DNA of 64,000 nt from Bacillota bacterium (GCA_023417475.1 JAEZFP010000023.1:1-64000), one strand, 5' to 3'. Numbered from the stretch's first letter, positions 9,202 through 18,472 are shown. The notes: generated from the sequence alone by a model not told the origin. Numbers and translations are program-made.

Positions 9202-10431
9202 TTAAAACACCAACTCCAACCGTTCCAGTCGCCGTTGTAATTCCGCAATCACCTGTTTTTCCGCCTCGTAGCCGTCGGCCTCAAAGGTCACCGAAAAACG
9301 CAGATAGGCTCCGGCGTCATCCCATGGCACCGTTGAGATTTGCGCTTCTTTGATTAAATATTCGGAAGCATCCTCGGCATTGGCAAATACGACGCCCGAC
9401 TTCGTCCCTAGGGGCGCCGGGACATAACAATAAAACGAACCGCGCGGTTTGGTCGCGTTAAACCCTGCCGCTTGCAAGGCCGGAACCAGCAGGTCAAAGC
9501 GGCGGGAATACCGTTCGCAATTGATTTGGGTCAGTTCGGGATGGTTTAAGGCGTAAATTCCGGCTTTCTGAATCGCCCGAAACTGCCCGGAATCAGTATT
9601 GTCTTTGACCGTGCCGTAGGCTTGAATTATCTTTGGGTTCCCGACCACAAAGGCCAACCGCCAACCGGTCATATTAAAGGCTTTGGATAACGAATGAATC
9701 TCCACTCCCACTTCCAGTGCGCCCGGTACCGACAGGAAACTCAACGGCCGGTACCCGTCATAAATCAGGGCGGCGTAAGCGGCGTCGCAGATTACCAAGA
9801 TTTGATTTGTTTGGGCAAACGCGACGACCTGTTCGTAAAACTCCCGGGTCGCCACCTGCCCGGTGGGATTATTGGGATAGTTGATGTACAGCAGTTTCGC
9901 CCGACGCAACACCTCCGGGGGAATCCGCGTCAAATCGGGATAAAACTGATTGGCCCGGGTTAGCGGCAACTGATAGACCTCGCCCCCGACATATTGCGTA
10001 TAGGTTCCAACGACCGGATAACCCGGCGTGGTTAATAACGCAATATCGCCGGGGTTAATCAGACAAAGCGGCAGCAAGGCCAAGATCGGCTTGGAACCGA
10101 TGCCGTGAATAATGTTCTCAACCGTCAGGCCCTTCACCCCATAAACCTGATCCAGATAAGCCACAGCCGCTTCTTGAAATTCAACGATTCCGTTATCCGA
10201 ATACCAGCGGTTTTCCGGTTTCCCCGCTTCCCGGCAGAGGGTTTCGACGATCCCCGGAAACGCCGGTTGATCCGGTTCGCCCACGCCCATGTCAATCAAC
10301 GGACGCTCGGGATGGTTCCGTCGCGCCTCGTCCTTGGCCTGTTTGATCCGGACAAACTTATAGACTTTGGTCGCTTTGCCAAAGTTGCTGCCGCCCAACC
10401 GTTCGGCGATTTTTCCGGTGATGAAGTCCAT
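9202..10431 (-). CDS. dapL: LL-diaminopimelate aminotransferase
   Basis: PLP-dependent class I/II aminotransferase of 409 residues that converts tetrahydrodipicolinate directly to LL-diaminopimelate, bypassing acylated intermediates. Family features are the N-terminal RLGGSNFGKATKVYKF, LIDMGVGEPDQPAFP, the YINYPNNPTGQVA loop and the PLP lysine in HSLSKAFNMTGWR, followed by the phosphate-binding arginine. ATG is preceded by GAGGAGG. Nearby asd and dapF supply the preceding and following lysine/diaminopimelate steps, supporting DapL over a generic aminotransferase. Confidence 0.92.
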   Translation of the reverse strand: MDFITGKIAERLGGSNFGKATKVYKFVRIKQAKDEARRNHPERPLIDMGVGEPDQPAFPGIVETLCREAGKPENRWYSDNGIVEFQEAAVAYLDQVYGVKGLTVENIIHGIGSKPILALLPLCLINPGDIALLTTPGYPVVGTYTQYVGGEVYQLPLTRANQFYPDLTRIPPEVLRRAKLLYINYPNNPTGQVATREFYEQVVAFAQTNQILVICDAAYAALIYDGYRPLSFLSVPGALEVGVEIHSLSKAFNMTGWRLAFVVGNPKIIQAYGTVKDNTDSGQFRAIQKAGIYALNHPELTQINCERYSRRFDLLVPALQAAGFNATKPRGSFYCYVPAPLGTKSGVVFANAEDASEYLIKEAQISTVPWDDAGAYLRFSVTFEADGYEAEKQVIAELQRRLERLELVF

Positions 10432-10783
10432 GATCCGGCCTCCTCATAATATTATTATCCAAATCTACCTACAATTTAGAATACAACCTCCGTCCATCCA
10501 CAACCACACTCACTGATTACTACTATATTTCGCCCCCAGCCACTTCTTTCCTCCGCCTCCTCCAAGGGAAAGTCCGATCATTTATAATGAATAAACCAAC
10601 CACTAAGTCAGTTATCCCACCGCTTCTGTCCCATACCAAAACCATTGAGACGTATAATACGATTCTAAAACATATTAATATGGTTCTAGTACACACCAGT
10701 CAAGTGAACAAATACCGCATCTTTAGTCACTCGCCCGGTAACGGTTCGGCCTAACTTTCAAATAATATAGGCCGAGAGGCTCC
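10432..10783. other. Intergenic stretch upstream of dapL
   Basis: About 350 nt of AT-rich sequence between dapL and the near-palindromic element. It presumably contains the dapL promoter, but I see no convincing -35/-10 pair and no reading frame with a ribosome binding site. Confidence 0.4.
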
Positions 10784-10953
10784 TTGCCGGATTTCTTGTC
10801 TTCCCGAATCGGCAATCGCGTCGTCAAAAGTTGTGCAATGCAAGGAGTGACCGAGCGAGGAGCGCAAATAATACTCGCTGTATATTGAGCACCGCAGCGA
10901 CCGAACGACGCAGCAGTGTGCAACTTTTCACGGCGCAACAAGAAATCAGGCAA
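10784..10953. repeat. ~170-bp near-palindromic element
   Basis: The outer arms TTGCCGGATTTCTTGT (left) and CAAGAAATCAGGCAA (right) are inverted copies with one mismatch. Inner arms AAAAGTTGTGCA and TGTGCAACTTTT continue the symmetry, and the GC-rich centre (GAGCGAGGAGCGC against GCGACCGAACGACGC) shows weaker complementarity. It is not T-tailed, so it is not a standard terminator. A 76-codon frame crosses it on the minus strand, but it lacks a ribosome binding site and is best explained by the repeat. It may be a mobile intergenic repeat or a structured RNA. Confidence 0.55.
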
Positions 10954-10998
10954 AGCCCTTCACCTCCCCAATTAACTTCCTCTCTCCTAACTCCCAAT

Positions 10999-11046
10999 AA
11001 AAAAATCCACCCTCAGTTTCCCCAACGAAACTCTAGAGCGGATTTT
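10999..11046 (-). terminator. Terminator of asd
   Basis: On the minus strand a long stem (AGAGTTTC with GGAAACT as its core, extended by AATCC and GGATT) is followed by seven T residues. It lies 16 nt after the asd stop codon. Confidence 0.8.
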
Positions 11047-11061
11047 CAACTCAAACTCCAA

Positions 11062-12147
11062 TTACTTCGCGACGATGAACCCTTCGGCGACTAACAACTC
11101 CGCAGTCAACACCGCGCCGCCGGCGGCGCCGCGCAACGTATTATGGGACAACGCCACAAACTTGTAATCATAGATCGGATCCTCACGCAACCGTCCGACC
11201 GTTATCCCCATTCCGTTTTCAGCATCCCGGTCCAACTTGGTTTGGGGCCGGTTATCCTCCTCAAAATACTTCACAAACTGCTTAGGCGCGCTGGGCAGAT
11301 TTAGCTCCTGAGGCCGGCCTTGAAACGCCGCCCACCGGGCAATCATCTCTTCTTTGCTCGGTTTTTTATCAAAGCTGACCGAGACCGTCGCCAGATGGCC
11401 GTCGCTGGCCGCCACCCGGATACATTGGGCGGAAATTACCGGCTGAGTCGCATGGACGATCCCCCGCTCGCTAACCTGACCCCAAATTTTCAACGGTTCC
11501 TGTTCGCTCTTTTCTTCCTCGCCTTTAATAAACGGGATTACGTTGTCCACCATCTCCGGCCATGTTGCGAAAGTTTTTCCCGCGCCGGAGATCGCCTGGT
11601 AGGTCGAAACAAATGCCTTGCTCAAACCGAAATCCTTCAAAATATGCAGCGGCGGAACGTAACTCTGGATCGAACAATTCGGTTTCACCGCGATGAAGCC
11701 GCGTTTGGTACCAAGCCGTTGCCGTTGAACCGGGATAATCGCGACATGTTCCGGGTTGACCTCCGGCATCATCATCGGCACATCCGGCGTCAGCCGATGG
11801 GCGGAGTTGTTGGAGACCACCGGCGTTTCCGCTTGGGCATACTTTTCTTCCAAGGCTTTGATCTCGTCCTTGGACATATCCACCGCACAAAAGACAAAGT
11901 CCAGATCCTGACAGACCCGTTCCACATCCATAGCGTTGAGAATGTTGATCTTCCCGATCGCTTCCGGAATCGGCATCGTCATACTCCACCGGCCGTCCAT
12001 CACTTCCTGATAGGACTTGCCGGCCGAACGCTCGCTGGCGGCAATTGAAACCACGTCAAACCAAGGATGATTCGCCAGCAACGTAATGAACCGCTGCCCC
12101 ACCATGCCGGTGCCACCGACAATTCCCACTTTCAGTTTTCGCTCCAC
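11062..12147 (-). CDS. asd: Aspartate-semialdehyde dehydrogenase (archaeal/fungal-type)
   Basis: NADP-dependent reduction of aspartyl phosphate to aspartate semialdehyde, common to lysine/diaminopimelate, threonine and methionine synthesis. The N-terminal Rossmann motif is VGIVGGTGMVGQRF. The catalytic cysteine lies in AVKPNCSIQSYVPPL, followed by QAISGAGKTF. The sequence pattern and 361-residue length fit the asd class found in archaea, fungi and some Firmicutes rather than the E. coli class. Start is GTG with AGAGGTG 8 nt upstream. It is separated from dapL by a terminator, so it is probably transcribed on its own. Confidence 0.92.
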   Translation of the reverse strand: MERKLKVGIVGGTGMVGQRFITLLANHPWFDVVSIAASERSAGKSYQEVMDGRWSMTMPIPEAIGKINILNAMDVERVCQDLDFVFCAVDMSKDEIKALEEKYAQAETPVVSNNSAHRLTPDVPMMMPEVNPEHVAIIPVQRQRLGTKRGFIAVKPNCSIQSYVPPLHILKDFGLSKAFVSTYQAISGAGKTFATWPEMVDNVIPFIKGEEEKSEQEPLKIWGQVSERGIVHATQPVISAQCIRVAASDGHLATVSVSFDKKPSKEEMIARWAAFQGRPQELNLPSAPKQFVKYFEEDNRPQTKLDRDAENGMGITVGRLREDPIYDYKFVALSHNTLRGAAGGAVLTAELLVAEGFIVAK

Positions 12148-12226
12148 GATCCTTCCACCTCTCCAAAAGATTTAGTATCTTTGTATAAAAAATTATCAGC
12201 GTAAGAGCAAGCCAACCATCCCCCGG

Positions 12227-12246
12227 CCCCTTCCTCAAGGAAGGGG
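12227..12246. repeat. Perfect 8-bp-arm inverted repeat upstream of asd
   Basis: CCCCTTCC and GGAAGGGG flank a 4-nt loop about 80 nt ahead of the asd start. No T tract follows on either strand. It could act as a leader hairpin or be part of a dispersed intergenic repeat. Confidence 0.5.
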
Positions 12247-12473
12247 AGCTTAGCTTATAAGGAGATACCCATTCCCACCAAAAACTTCGCCTGCTTCGCA
12301 ATTGCGCAAAAACGTAAACTTATTAAAAAACTACTTGCTTCTATTAAATTAATACTTTAACATAAATTCCGTCCGTACGGTACCCGTCAATTACCGGATT
12401 GGGTTAATATTACATTAAATTCATCCACCCGACAAGATCCATTCCGAACCAAGATACCATAAGGACTGGTTCT

Positions 12474-12659
12474 ATAAAAAAAGAACGGACCGCTCCGCTC
12501 TTAATCCATAAAACCTATGCAACGTAATCCCATTATGCCGAGGTGTTCATAATCCGGCGCCCAACCCCAGCGCGCCGGGGGGCACCCTTGCCGAATTGAC
12601 AATCTCTCAGACCCACCCTCGCCTTCGCCATCTCCTCCACTCCAAACCTTAGCCCCAAA
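12474..12659 (-). promoter_or_regulatory. Structured 3' UTR or leader with terminator, between the RNA-ligase-like gene and asd
   Basis: On the minus strand a GC-rich hairpin (GGTGCCCCCCGGCGCGC pairing with GCGCCGG..CACC, about 12550-12605) is followed by a canonical terminator, AGAGCGGA-GCGG-TCCGTTCT with seven T residues (12474-12501). The block begins right after the 2'-5' RNA ligase-like gene and lies some 330 nt ahead of asd. It could be a structured 3' end or an attenuator controlling asd. I compared it mentally with lysine, glycine and TPP riboswitches; none matches convincingly. The terminator call is firm, the rest is not. Confidence 0.5.
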
Positions 12660-13193
12660 CTACCCCAGCTTGCATGAACACAGATGCCGGACCGGACTGA
12701 ATTCGATCAACCCTACCTCCCCGACCCGGCACGTCAGCGGCAACGGAATCAGTTCCATCGCCGCCGCGACCGCCTCCGGCAGCCGTTCCTTGGGAATCTC
12801 CACTCCCAGCGTACAATGGGGCACCCAACGCCCACGTCGGTAACAATCCCATTCATGCTCCATAAACCGTTCAAAGATCCGATGGAAATCCCGGTGCAGC
12901 TGCAACAGTTCCTCGGTCACAGTCGGGCCGAGATAAACGACGTTTTTCGCGGAATAAAAAAGTCCCAAATGCGACATTTCCAAAGTAATCAACCGCTTCC
13001 GCGCGACAAAATCATTCAACAACACCTGACATTCCTCAATGGTCAACTCGTCAAAAACCGCCATGGTCACATGGGGCCGGGAATCAGATTCAGCCAGATA
13101 CGAGCTGATCCCCAGCTCCGCATAACGCCGCCAAACTTCCCGGATCAACTGTTCCGTGACGGAGTCCAAAAACAACTCGAATGCAAAAGGCAT
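12660..13193 (-). CDS. 2'-5' RNA ligase family protein (2H phosphoesterase)
   Basis: 177-residue member of the 2H superfamily. Its two HxT/Hx[ST] motifs are visible as RPHVTM and VPHCTL, separated by about 85 residues, as in LigT/ThpR-type cyclic phosphodiesterases. Such enzymes cleave or form 2',5' or cyclic phosphodiester bonds in RNA or nucleotides; the physiological substrate is unknown. ATG is preceded by a GGAG/GAGG site. It lies between dapF and asd in the same direction, probably as a co-transcribed passenger. Confidence 0.85.
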   Translation of the reverse strand: MPFAFELFLDSVTEQLIREVWRRYAELGISSYLAESDSRPHVTMAVFDELTIEECQVLLNDFVARKRLITLEMSHLGLFYSAKNVVYLGPTVTEELLQLHRDFHRIFERFMEHEWDCYRRGRWVPHCTLGVEIPKERLPEAVAAAMELIPLPLTCRVGEVGLIEFSPVRHLCSCKLG

Positions 13194-13234
13194 CGTTTAC
13201 GCCTCGCTCCTTGCGAATATATTGATCATTCATT

Positions 13235-14083
13235 TTATTCCAAACCGGCCAGCAAATCGCCGGCCAACTCGCCTACAGCCACCGCAGTCACCGGTCCGGT
13301 CATTAAAACATGGCCGTCATTTTGGATCTCAATCGCTAATTGGCCGCCCGGCATCTCGACCGTGACATGATTGTCAACCAACCCCAGCCGGTAGGCGGCC
13401 GAGGCCGCCGCGCAACTACTGCTGCCCGAGGCTAACGTATAACCGGCGCCACGTTCCCAGATCTCGATCTTGATCCGTTGCCGGTCGAGAACCTTCAATA
13501 GCTGCAGATTGATTTTATTGGGGAACAACGGATGATTCTCCACTTGCGGCCCGATCGCCAACGCCAGTTCCGGCGCGATCTCCGGCAAAGGAATAACGCA
13601 ATGCGGATTACCAATGGACAGACAGGTGACTTGATAAGTCCGGTCCCCGACAGTCAACGGTTGATCCACCATCGTCCGGGGCGGTCCGGCCACCGGAATC
13701 GCTTCACTTTGAAACGTGACGGTCCCCATGTCCACCGTAAACCGGTTCGCCTGATCGGAAAGGACACGGACGAAGACCTTCCCGCCCAAGGTGGTAAGGT
13801 GAAAATCACGCTCTTTGACGTAACCGGCTTCCACCAAATAACGGGCGAAAATCCGAATGCCGTTGCCGCTCTTCTCGGCCTCGCTCCCGTCGGGATTAAA
13901 GATTCGCAGCCCAAAACTGCCGTCCGCCAATACTTCGGGGCCGTACAAAATCCCGTCGGAACCGACGCCGAAATTACGGTGACAGAGCAGTCGAATATTG
14001 GCGACCGTTAACCGGAACGACTCCCGGTTGGGGTCAATCACGATATAATCGTTGCCCAACGCATGATATTTGGAAAATTTCAT
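13235..14083 (-). CDS. dapF: Diaminopimelate epimerase
   Basis: PLP-independent racemase converting LL- to meso-diaminopimelate for peptidoglycan and lysine. It has about 282 residues. Both catalytic cysteines are visible, one in LLCHRNFGVGSDGILY and the other in SGSSSCAAASAAYR. The N-terminal KYHALGNDYIVID and GIRIFARYLVE (after NPDGSEAEKSGN) are family landmarks. ATG follows a GGGGGG-rich site; an in-frame TTG precedes it. With dapL and asd it completes a local diaminopimelate gene group. Confidence 0.93.
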   Translation of the reverse strand: MKFSKYHALGNDYIVIDPNRESFRLTVANIRLLCHRNFGVGSDGILYGPEVLADGSFGLRIFNPDGSEAEKSGNGIRIFARYLVEAGYVKERDFHLTTLGGKVFVRVLSDQANRFTVDMGTVTFQSEAIPVAGPPRTMVDQPLTVGDRTYQVTCLSIGNPHCVIPLPEIAPELALAIGPQVENHPLFPNKINLQLLKVLDRQRIKIEIWERGAGYTLASGSSSCAAASAAYRLGLVDNHVTVEMPGGQLAIEIQNDGHVLMTGPVTAVAVGELAGDLLAGLE

Positions 14084-14188
14084 CAAAACCCCCCGCCTTC
14101 TTGATTCGCGTCCGTCGCGTCATAGTTTTCTCCATTCCGCTTCCGTTGACACCAGCCAAATTCGCAAAAATGCCCGCTTCGCCCGCAG

Positions 14189-14222
14189 ACCCCCGTTCGG
14201 CTTTTGCCAAACGGGGGTCCGG
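14189..14222. repeat. Inverted repeat downstream of cysS
   Basis: GACCCCCGTT and AACGGGGGTC form a perfect 10-bp stem around a 12-nt spacer in the 170-nt gap between cysS and dapF. There is no T tract on the minus strand, so it is not a standard terminator and may instead protect or stabilise a 3' end. Confidence 0.45.
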
Positions 14223-14253
14223 TGCAGATGTGATCTTTTCGGAACGTTTCGTC

Positions 14254-15693
14254 TTATTCAAAACGCCAACGCGCTCCCTGGGGCGTATCTTCGATTACGA
14301 CGCCTTGGCTTTTCAATTGATCCCGGATTTGATCGGCCAATCCCCAATTTTTATCCTTTTTGGCCTGTACCCGCTGGGCAATTAACGCCTCGATCGCCGC
14401 GGTGTCCGCCGCCGGAGCGGTCTCGACTTCCGCCGGGAACAGTCCCAGGATTCCTCCCAATTCCAGCAACGTTTCCAAGCTCTGCGCCAACAAGGCCTGG
14501 GCGGCGGCGGACATTTGGAAATCGCGTTCCTGCGTCCAGCGGTTCACTTCGCGGACCAAATCGTATAAGCTTGCCAAAGCTTGCGGCGTATTAAAATCAT
14601 CTTCCATTCCCGTGATAAAATCAGTCCGGGTCTGAATAATTTGTGATTGCACCGCATGGGCGACCTCGTTTGGCAATTCGCCGGTCGCCGTCAACGGTTG
14701 TTTTAAGAGATGCTCCCAGTTAAACCGGGCGATCTCCAGCCGTTCCAACCCTTTGGCGGCAGTCGCCAGTTCTTCTTCGCCAAAACTGATCGGGTTTCGG
14801 TAATGCGTTCCGACCAGCCAAAAACGGACCACTTTCGGAGCGAAACGGTTCATCACGTCGCGAACGGTCGAAAAATTGCCGACCGACTTGCCCATCCGGC
14901 TGCCGCTGACGGTCACAAAGGCATTGTGCAACCAGTATTTGGCGAACTGTTCGCCGAGATAGGCCTCGGACTGCGCCACTTCGTTTTCGTGATGGGGGAA
15001 GACCAGATCTTCGCCGCCGCCGTGCATATCAAAGCCGGCCCCCAGATACTTCAGGGACATTGCGGAACATTCGATGTGCCAACCGGGCCGTCCCGGACCC
15101 CACGGCGAATCCCAGGCGATTTCGCCCGGTTTGGCCGCTTTCCACAAGGCGAAATCCATCGGATCCCGCTTGGCCTCGTTCACTTCGACCCGCGCCCCGG
15201 CTTGCATCTCTTCAAGATCCCGTCCCGACAGTTTGCCGTAATCTCGAAATTTGGCGACCTCAAAATAGACATCGCCGTGTAACTCATAAGCAAACCCTCG
15301 CTCCACCAAACCCCGGACCATATCAATGATTTCAGGAATGTGTTCCGACACTTTGGGATACTGCTCGGCCGGGAGGACGGCCAACCTCGCCATATCTTCC
15401 AGACAGATCCGGGTATATTCGCCAGCCAGTTCCAACGGTTCTTTCCCCAATTGTTTGGACCGGTTGATAATTTTATCGTCGACATCCGTGAAATTTTGGA
15501 CAAAAATCACGTCATAACCCCGGTATCGTAAAAAACGCCGCACGCAATCCCAGAACACCCACGGCCGGGAATTCCCGATATGGGCGTAATCATACGGCGT
15601 AACGCCGCAGGCATAGATCGAGACATGCCCGGACTGCCGCGGGACAAACTCCTCCTTGGCTTTGGACAACGTATTGAAAACCTTGATTGCCAT
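14254..15693 (-). CDS. cysS: Cysteinyl-tRNA synthetase
   Basis: Class I aminoacyl-tRNA synthetase of about 479 residues. The HIGH-equivalent is [15 protein letters not shown], zinc ligands include [10 protein letters not shown] and HIECSAM, and [11 protein letters not shown] is the usual zinc-site histidine segment. The KMSKS-equivalent reads RMGKSVGNF, with Gly in place of the first Ser. The C-terminal helical and anticodon-binding regions are complete. ATG at 15691-15693 follows ATGGAGG. It lies downstream of cysE and is likely expressed from the same Cys-responsive T-box. Confidence 0.95.
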   Translation of the reverse strand: MAIKVFNTLSKAKEEFVPRQSGHVSIYACGVTPYDYAHIGNSRPWVFWDCVRRFLRYRGYDVIFVQNFTDVDDKIINRSKQLGKEPLELAGEYTRICLEDMARLAVLPAEQYPKVSEHIPEIIDMVRGLVERGFAYELHGDVYFEVAKFRDYGKLSGRDLEEMQAGARVEVNEAKRDPMDFALWKAAKPGEIAWDSPWGPGRPGWHIECSAMSLKYLGAGFDMHGGGEDLVFPHHENEVAQSEAYLGEQFAKYWLHNAFVTVSGSRMGKSVGNFSTVRDVMNRFAPKVVRFWLVGTHYRNPISFGEEELATAAKGLERLEIARFNWEHLLKQPLTATGELPNEVAHAVQSQIIQTRTDFITGMEDDFNTPQALASLYDLVREVNRWTQERDFQMSAAAQALLAQSLETLLELGGILGLFPAEVETAPAADTAAIEALIAQRVQAKKDKNWGLADQIRDQLKSQGVVIEDTPQGARWRFE

Positions 15694-15744
15694 TGTCAAA
15701 CCTCCATCTTCCCTTTAAATGCGGCGCTAAAACCGCATATTCAA

Positions 15745-16410
15745 TTAGCGACGATTGGAATGAACGGTCTGTTCGCCTTCCAACTCTTCAATCCTCGTCT
15801 CCAGCTCCGTAAGCTTTTGTTGCAAACAATGTAACATAACGGCAACGGGATCGGGCAGATCATTATGCGCCAAATCCGGTCCCTTTACGCGCATGCCATC
15901 TTGGACTACCACCCGTCCGGGCACGCCCACCACCGTGGTGTTTGGGGGCACTTCATGCAACACCACGGCTCCGGCTCCGATTTTCGCATTATCGCCAACA
16001 TTGATCGAACCAAGCACTTTGGCGCCGGCGGAGATCATCACTCCATTGCCAATGGTAGGATGGCGTTTGCCCCGTTCTTTGCCGGTCCCGCCCAATGTAA
16101 CGCCTTGATAAATCGTTACGTCATCGCCCAACTCCGCCGTTTCTCCAATCACAACGCCCATGCCGTGATCAATAAAGAGCCGTTTCCCGATCCGGGCTCC
16201 GGGATGAATTTCGATCCCCGTAAAAAACCGGGCGACCTGCGAAATAAACCGGGCGATCAGAAAACGGCGCCACCGGTACAACCGATGCGCCACCCGATGC
16301 CAGAACAGCGCGTGAACATGGGGATAACACAATAAAACCTCAACCGGCGAGCGAGCCGCCGGATCCCGTTCAAATACCGTTTGAATATCTTCCCGTAAGC
16401 GGTCAAACAT
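15745..16410 (-). CDS. cysE: Serine O-acetyltransferase
   Basis: First enzyme of cysteine synthesis from serine (acetyl-CoA + L-serine to O-acetylserine). The 221-residue protein begins with a helical domain and continues with left-handed beta-helix hexapeptide repeats ([31 protein letters not shown]). The active-site region [16 protein letters not shown] and [15 protein letters not shown] are diagnostic. ATG is preceded by GGAGG. A cysteine T-box lies directly upstream, fitting control by uncharged tRNA-Cys. Confidence 0.95.
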   Translation of the reverse strand: MFDRLREDIQTVFERDPAARSPVEVLLCYPHVHALFWHRVAHRLYRWRRFLIARFISQVARFFTGIEIHPGARIGKRLFIDHGMGVVIGETAELGDDVTIYQGVTLGGTGKERGKRHPTIGNGVMISAGAKVLGSINVGDNAKIGAGAVVLHEVPPNTTVVGVPGRVVVQDGMRVKGPDLAHNDLPDPVAVMLHCLQQKLTELETRIEELEGEQTVHSNRR

Positions 16411-16483
16411 CCGGATACCTCCAAGCGGTTCTGTCAGTCATTATACCCCAAATCAATCGTTGAAACAAACAAAAAAAGTTATA

Positions 16484-16766
16484 AAAAAACCCTCGTCTCT
16501 TAAAACAGAGACGAAGGTTAGTTCGCGGTTCCACTCTGGTTAGGCTTTAAATAAAACCTCACTTTGACAGCGGTAACGGGCTGAACCGTGCCAGGCTACT
16601 AGGGTAGAAAGCATTCGCGAGAAGGCTCCTTGCCTCGCTGGCGACATGCATCGGTATTTCACCCGGCCGCTCCGGGGTGCAAGATATCACCGTCCGCCAG
16701 GTAGTCGCACCAACCCTACCCTCTCTGAGACTTTGCAGTGAAACCGGTCCCCATCCTCACTTTGTT
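16484..16766 (-). promoter_or_regulatory. T-box leader, cysteine-specific, upstream of cysE-cysS
   Basis: The conserved T-box core reads AGAGTGGAACCGCGAAC on the minus strand, followed by a terminator (CCTTCGTCTCT pairing with AGAGACGAGG, then a T run). The upstream portion folds as a long stem I. A UGC triplet at 16648-16650, on its 3' side in an AUGCAU context, is the probable specifier codon for cysteine. Uncharged tRNA-Cys would stabilise the antiterminator and allow cysE and cysS transcription. A strong promoter lies immediately upstream. Confidence 0.93.
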
Positions 16767-16771
16767 TTTAT

Positions 16772-16801
16772 ATTATATCTGACCGGCCTCAAAATTGTCA
16801 A
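16772..16801 (-). promoter_or_regulatory. SigA-type promoter of the cysE T-box transcript
   Basis: On the minus strand TTGACA (16796-16801), an 18-nt spacer and TATAAT (16772-16777) are perfect consensus hexamers positioned just ahead of the T-box leader. Confidence 0.85.
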
Positions 16802-16831
16802 TTCTACTTTCAAGTCGCCGCCGCTACCAAA

Positions 16832-17719
16832 TCAATGCCGTAAAATCCGACCGACAAACGAGGTAAGTTGGCTAAACAGGTTCTGGAAAAACTCGATTAT
16901 CCGCGCCAAAAACGACTTGGGTTTTTCCGTTTGGGACGGTGGTGTGGAACTTTCGGTGTAGTTCTTCAATTGTTTTTGGAGCGTTCCCAGATCAATATTG
17001 AGTTGTTTGACTTTGAGCATCAATTGGGCCAACTCTTCCTTTTCTGTTTGCGAGAGTTTGATGTCCTGCTCTTTGGCCGATTGTTCAATGATCTTCGTAA
17101 CTTCTTCTTTAGTGACGGTGGGCTTTTCAACCACCCGTTCTTTGGCCCGCTCCACCAAGACCGCGGCGCGTTCTTTCCCCACTTTTTCACCGAGGTTGCC
17201 GGTGGCGATCAACTCTTCGGCGGCGGTCCGCTGGACCGTTGCGGTCAATGTTTTCCCGGTCAACTCGGTAAATGATTTGAAGATTCCCACTAACGCGGCG
17301 GTGCCGGAGACGCCGACCGGCGCCGTGGCGAAAACCTTGGCATCGGTCACTCCGGCCGTGACCAACGCATTGGCGTAGATCCGCGGAGTGATGAACGTTA
17401 TGTTTTTGGTGTCGACTTTCACGCCGGCGCCCGACTCCAATTTTTCAATATAGACCGAGGAGAGCGCTTTCGCCCCGATCTGCGCATCGGGAACCAGCCC
17501 CCGCAATAAACTCCATTCCTCCTCATTGGTTACAGTGACGACCTTAATCTCTTCCGGTTTCACTCCGGCGGGAATCGGAAAATCGTTAGCGAGCTGCGTC
17601 CGTTCGGCCAGAGTTAAATCATTGCCATAAGCGATCACCCGCGGCGCTTCCGCCATTCCCGCCGTCACACCCGCCAACATGAATCCCAGCGCCAATAGCC
17701 AACCAATCGTCTGTTTCAT
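16832..17719 (-). CDS. DUF1002 domain protein, secreted
   Basis: 295 residues with an N-terminal signal peptide (about MKQTIGWLLALGFMLAG to AEA). The body matches the DUF1002/YpuA-type family: VIAYGNDLTLAERTQLANDF, VSSVYIE-like LSSVYIEKLESG, and NALVTAGVTDAKVFATAPVGVSGTAAL are characteristic. The C-terminal part is lysine/glutamate-rich and predicted helical. The family is widespread in Firmicutes, but its role is unknown. It lies upstream of the cysE promoter and downstream of the RlpA-like gene in the same direction. Confidence 0.8.
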   Translation of the reverse strand: MKQTIGWLLALGFMLAGVTAGMAEAPRVIAYGNDLTLAERTQLANDFPIPAGVKPEEIKVVTVTNEEEWSLLRGLVPDAQIGAKALSSVYIEKLESGAGVKVDTKNITFITPRIYANALVTAGVTDAKVFATAPVGVSGTAALVGIFKSFTELTGKTLTATVQRTAAEELIATGNLGEKVGKERAAVLVERAKERVVEKPTVTKEEVTKIIEQSAKEQDIKLSQTEKEELAQLMLKVKQLNIDLGTLQKQLKNYTESSTPPSQTEKPKSFLARIIEFFQNLFSQLTSFVGRILRH

Positions 17720-17731
17720 GACACGCCTTCC

Positions 17732-18439
17732 TCAGGTATTTTTTAGGACCTCCAGCTTAATTCGGGCAACACCGGTCAGGCCAATCGCCCGGGCGGCCGC
17801 CCAAGACAGGTCAAGCAAGCGCCGTTTGACCCACGGTCCTCTGTCGTTCACCACGACAACCACCGAACGGTTATTCAGCAGATTGGTGACCCGGACCCGC
17901 GTTCCAAAGGGCAACCTGCGATGGGCCGCAGTATATCTGGTTTCGTCAAACCGTTCGCCGCAAGCCGTCCGGCGTCCCCGAAATTCCCGGCCGTACCAAG
18001 AGGCCAATCCCACTGTTTGATCGACTACGGTAAAAGGGTGGATAAAAACCGCCGCCGCTTCGATCAATTGCTGCTTCCATACCGTCGCAAGCGCCTCGGG
18101 AGTCAGGTGTTTCCGGTAGGCGCTCATCGCATCGGCGATCACCAGCAATTGCCCGTGATAATATAAGCCGACCCGCTGCTGCGCCGTGTTAAGCTGCAAT
18201 TCTTCCGCTCGAAAATCCCCGGTCTCGAAAATGTTTCGTAACCGGTTGGCCACAATCCGAACCCGGTCGCCAACGCTTACCCCTTGATAAGCGTGACTGA
18301 TCTCCAGCACCGGTTGATTGTTGATCAGTACATATCCTAAGGTTCCGCTGCTATAAAAAGCGACTCCCTCCGCTGCCAAAACCGGTTGCGTCCAGCATAG
18401 GGCGATTACTAAAATAATTAGATATTTTATTTGTTTCAT
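17732..18439 (-). CDS. RlpA-like septal-ring/cell-wall protein with double-psi beta-barrel
   Basis: About 235 residues starting at the ATG of MKQIKYLIILVIALCW, a signal peptide ending near VLAAEG; the open frame extends further upstream into the terminator region. The C-terminal domain is RlpA-like: GLASWYGREFRGRRTACGERFD, LPFGTRVRVTNL and VVVNDRGPWVKRRLLDLS match the family. The middle region is a hypothetical domain similar to those in YabE/3D-type wall proteins. Likely a secreted peptidoglycan-active or wall-binding protein. Confidence 0.82.
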   Translation of the reverse strand: MKQIKYLIILVIALCWTQPVLAAEGVAFYSSGTLGYVLINNQPVLEISHAYQGVSVGDRVRIVANRLRNIFETGDFRAEELQLNTAQQRVGLYYHGQLLVIADAMSAYRKHLTPEALATVWKQQLIEAAAVFIHPFTVVDQTVGLASWYGREFRGRRTACGERFDETRYTAAHRRLPFGTRVRVTNLLNNRSVVVVVNDRGPWVKRRLLDLSWAAARAIGLTGVARIKLEVLKNT

Positions 18440-18472
18440 GACCGTAGCATATCCAATTTCCTGGAATTCATG

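Noticed and set aside
10723..10953. 76-residue minus-strand protein
   Set aside because: It coincides with the near-palindromic element and has no ribosome binding site.
11320..12048. 242-codon frame antisense to asd
   Set aside because: Shadow of asd on the other strand, rich in His/Arg as expected from codon bias.
12502..12659. Lysine, glycine or TPP riboswitch
   Set aside because: Isolated fragments such as AAGGCGAGGG and CTGAGAG look suggestive, but the order and other invariant segments are missing.
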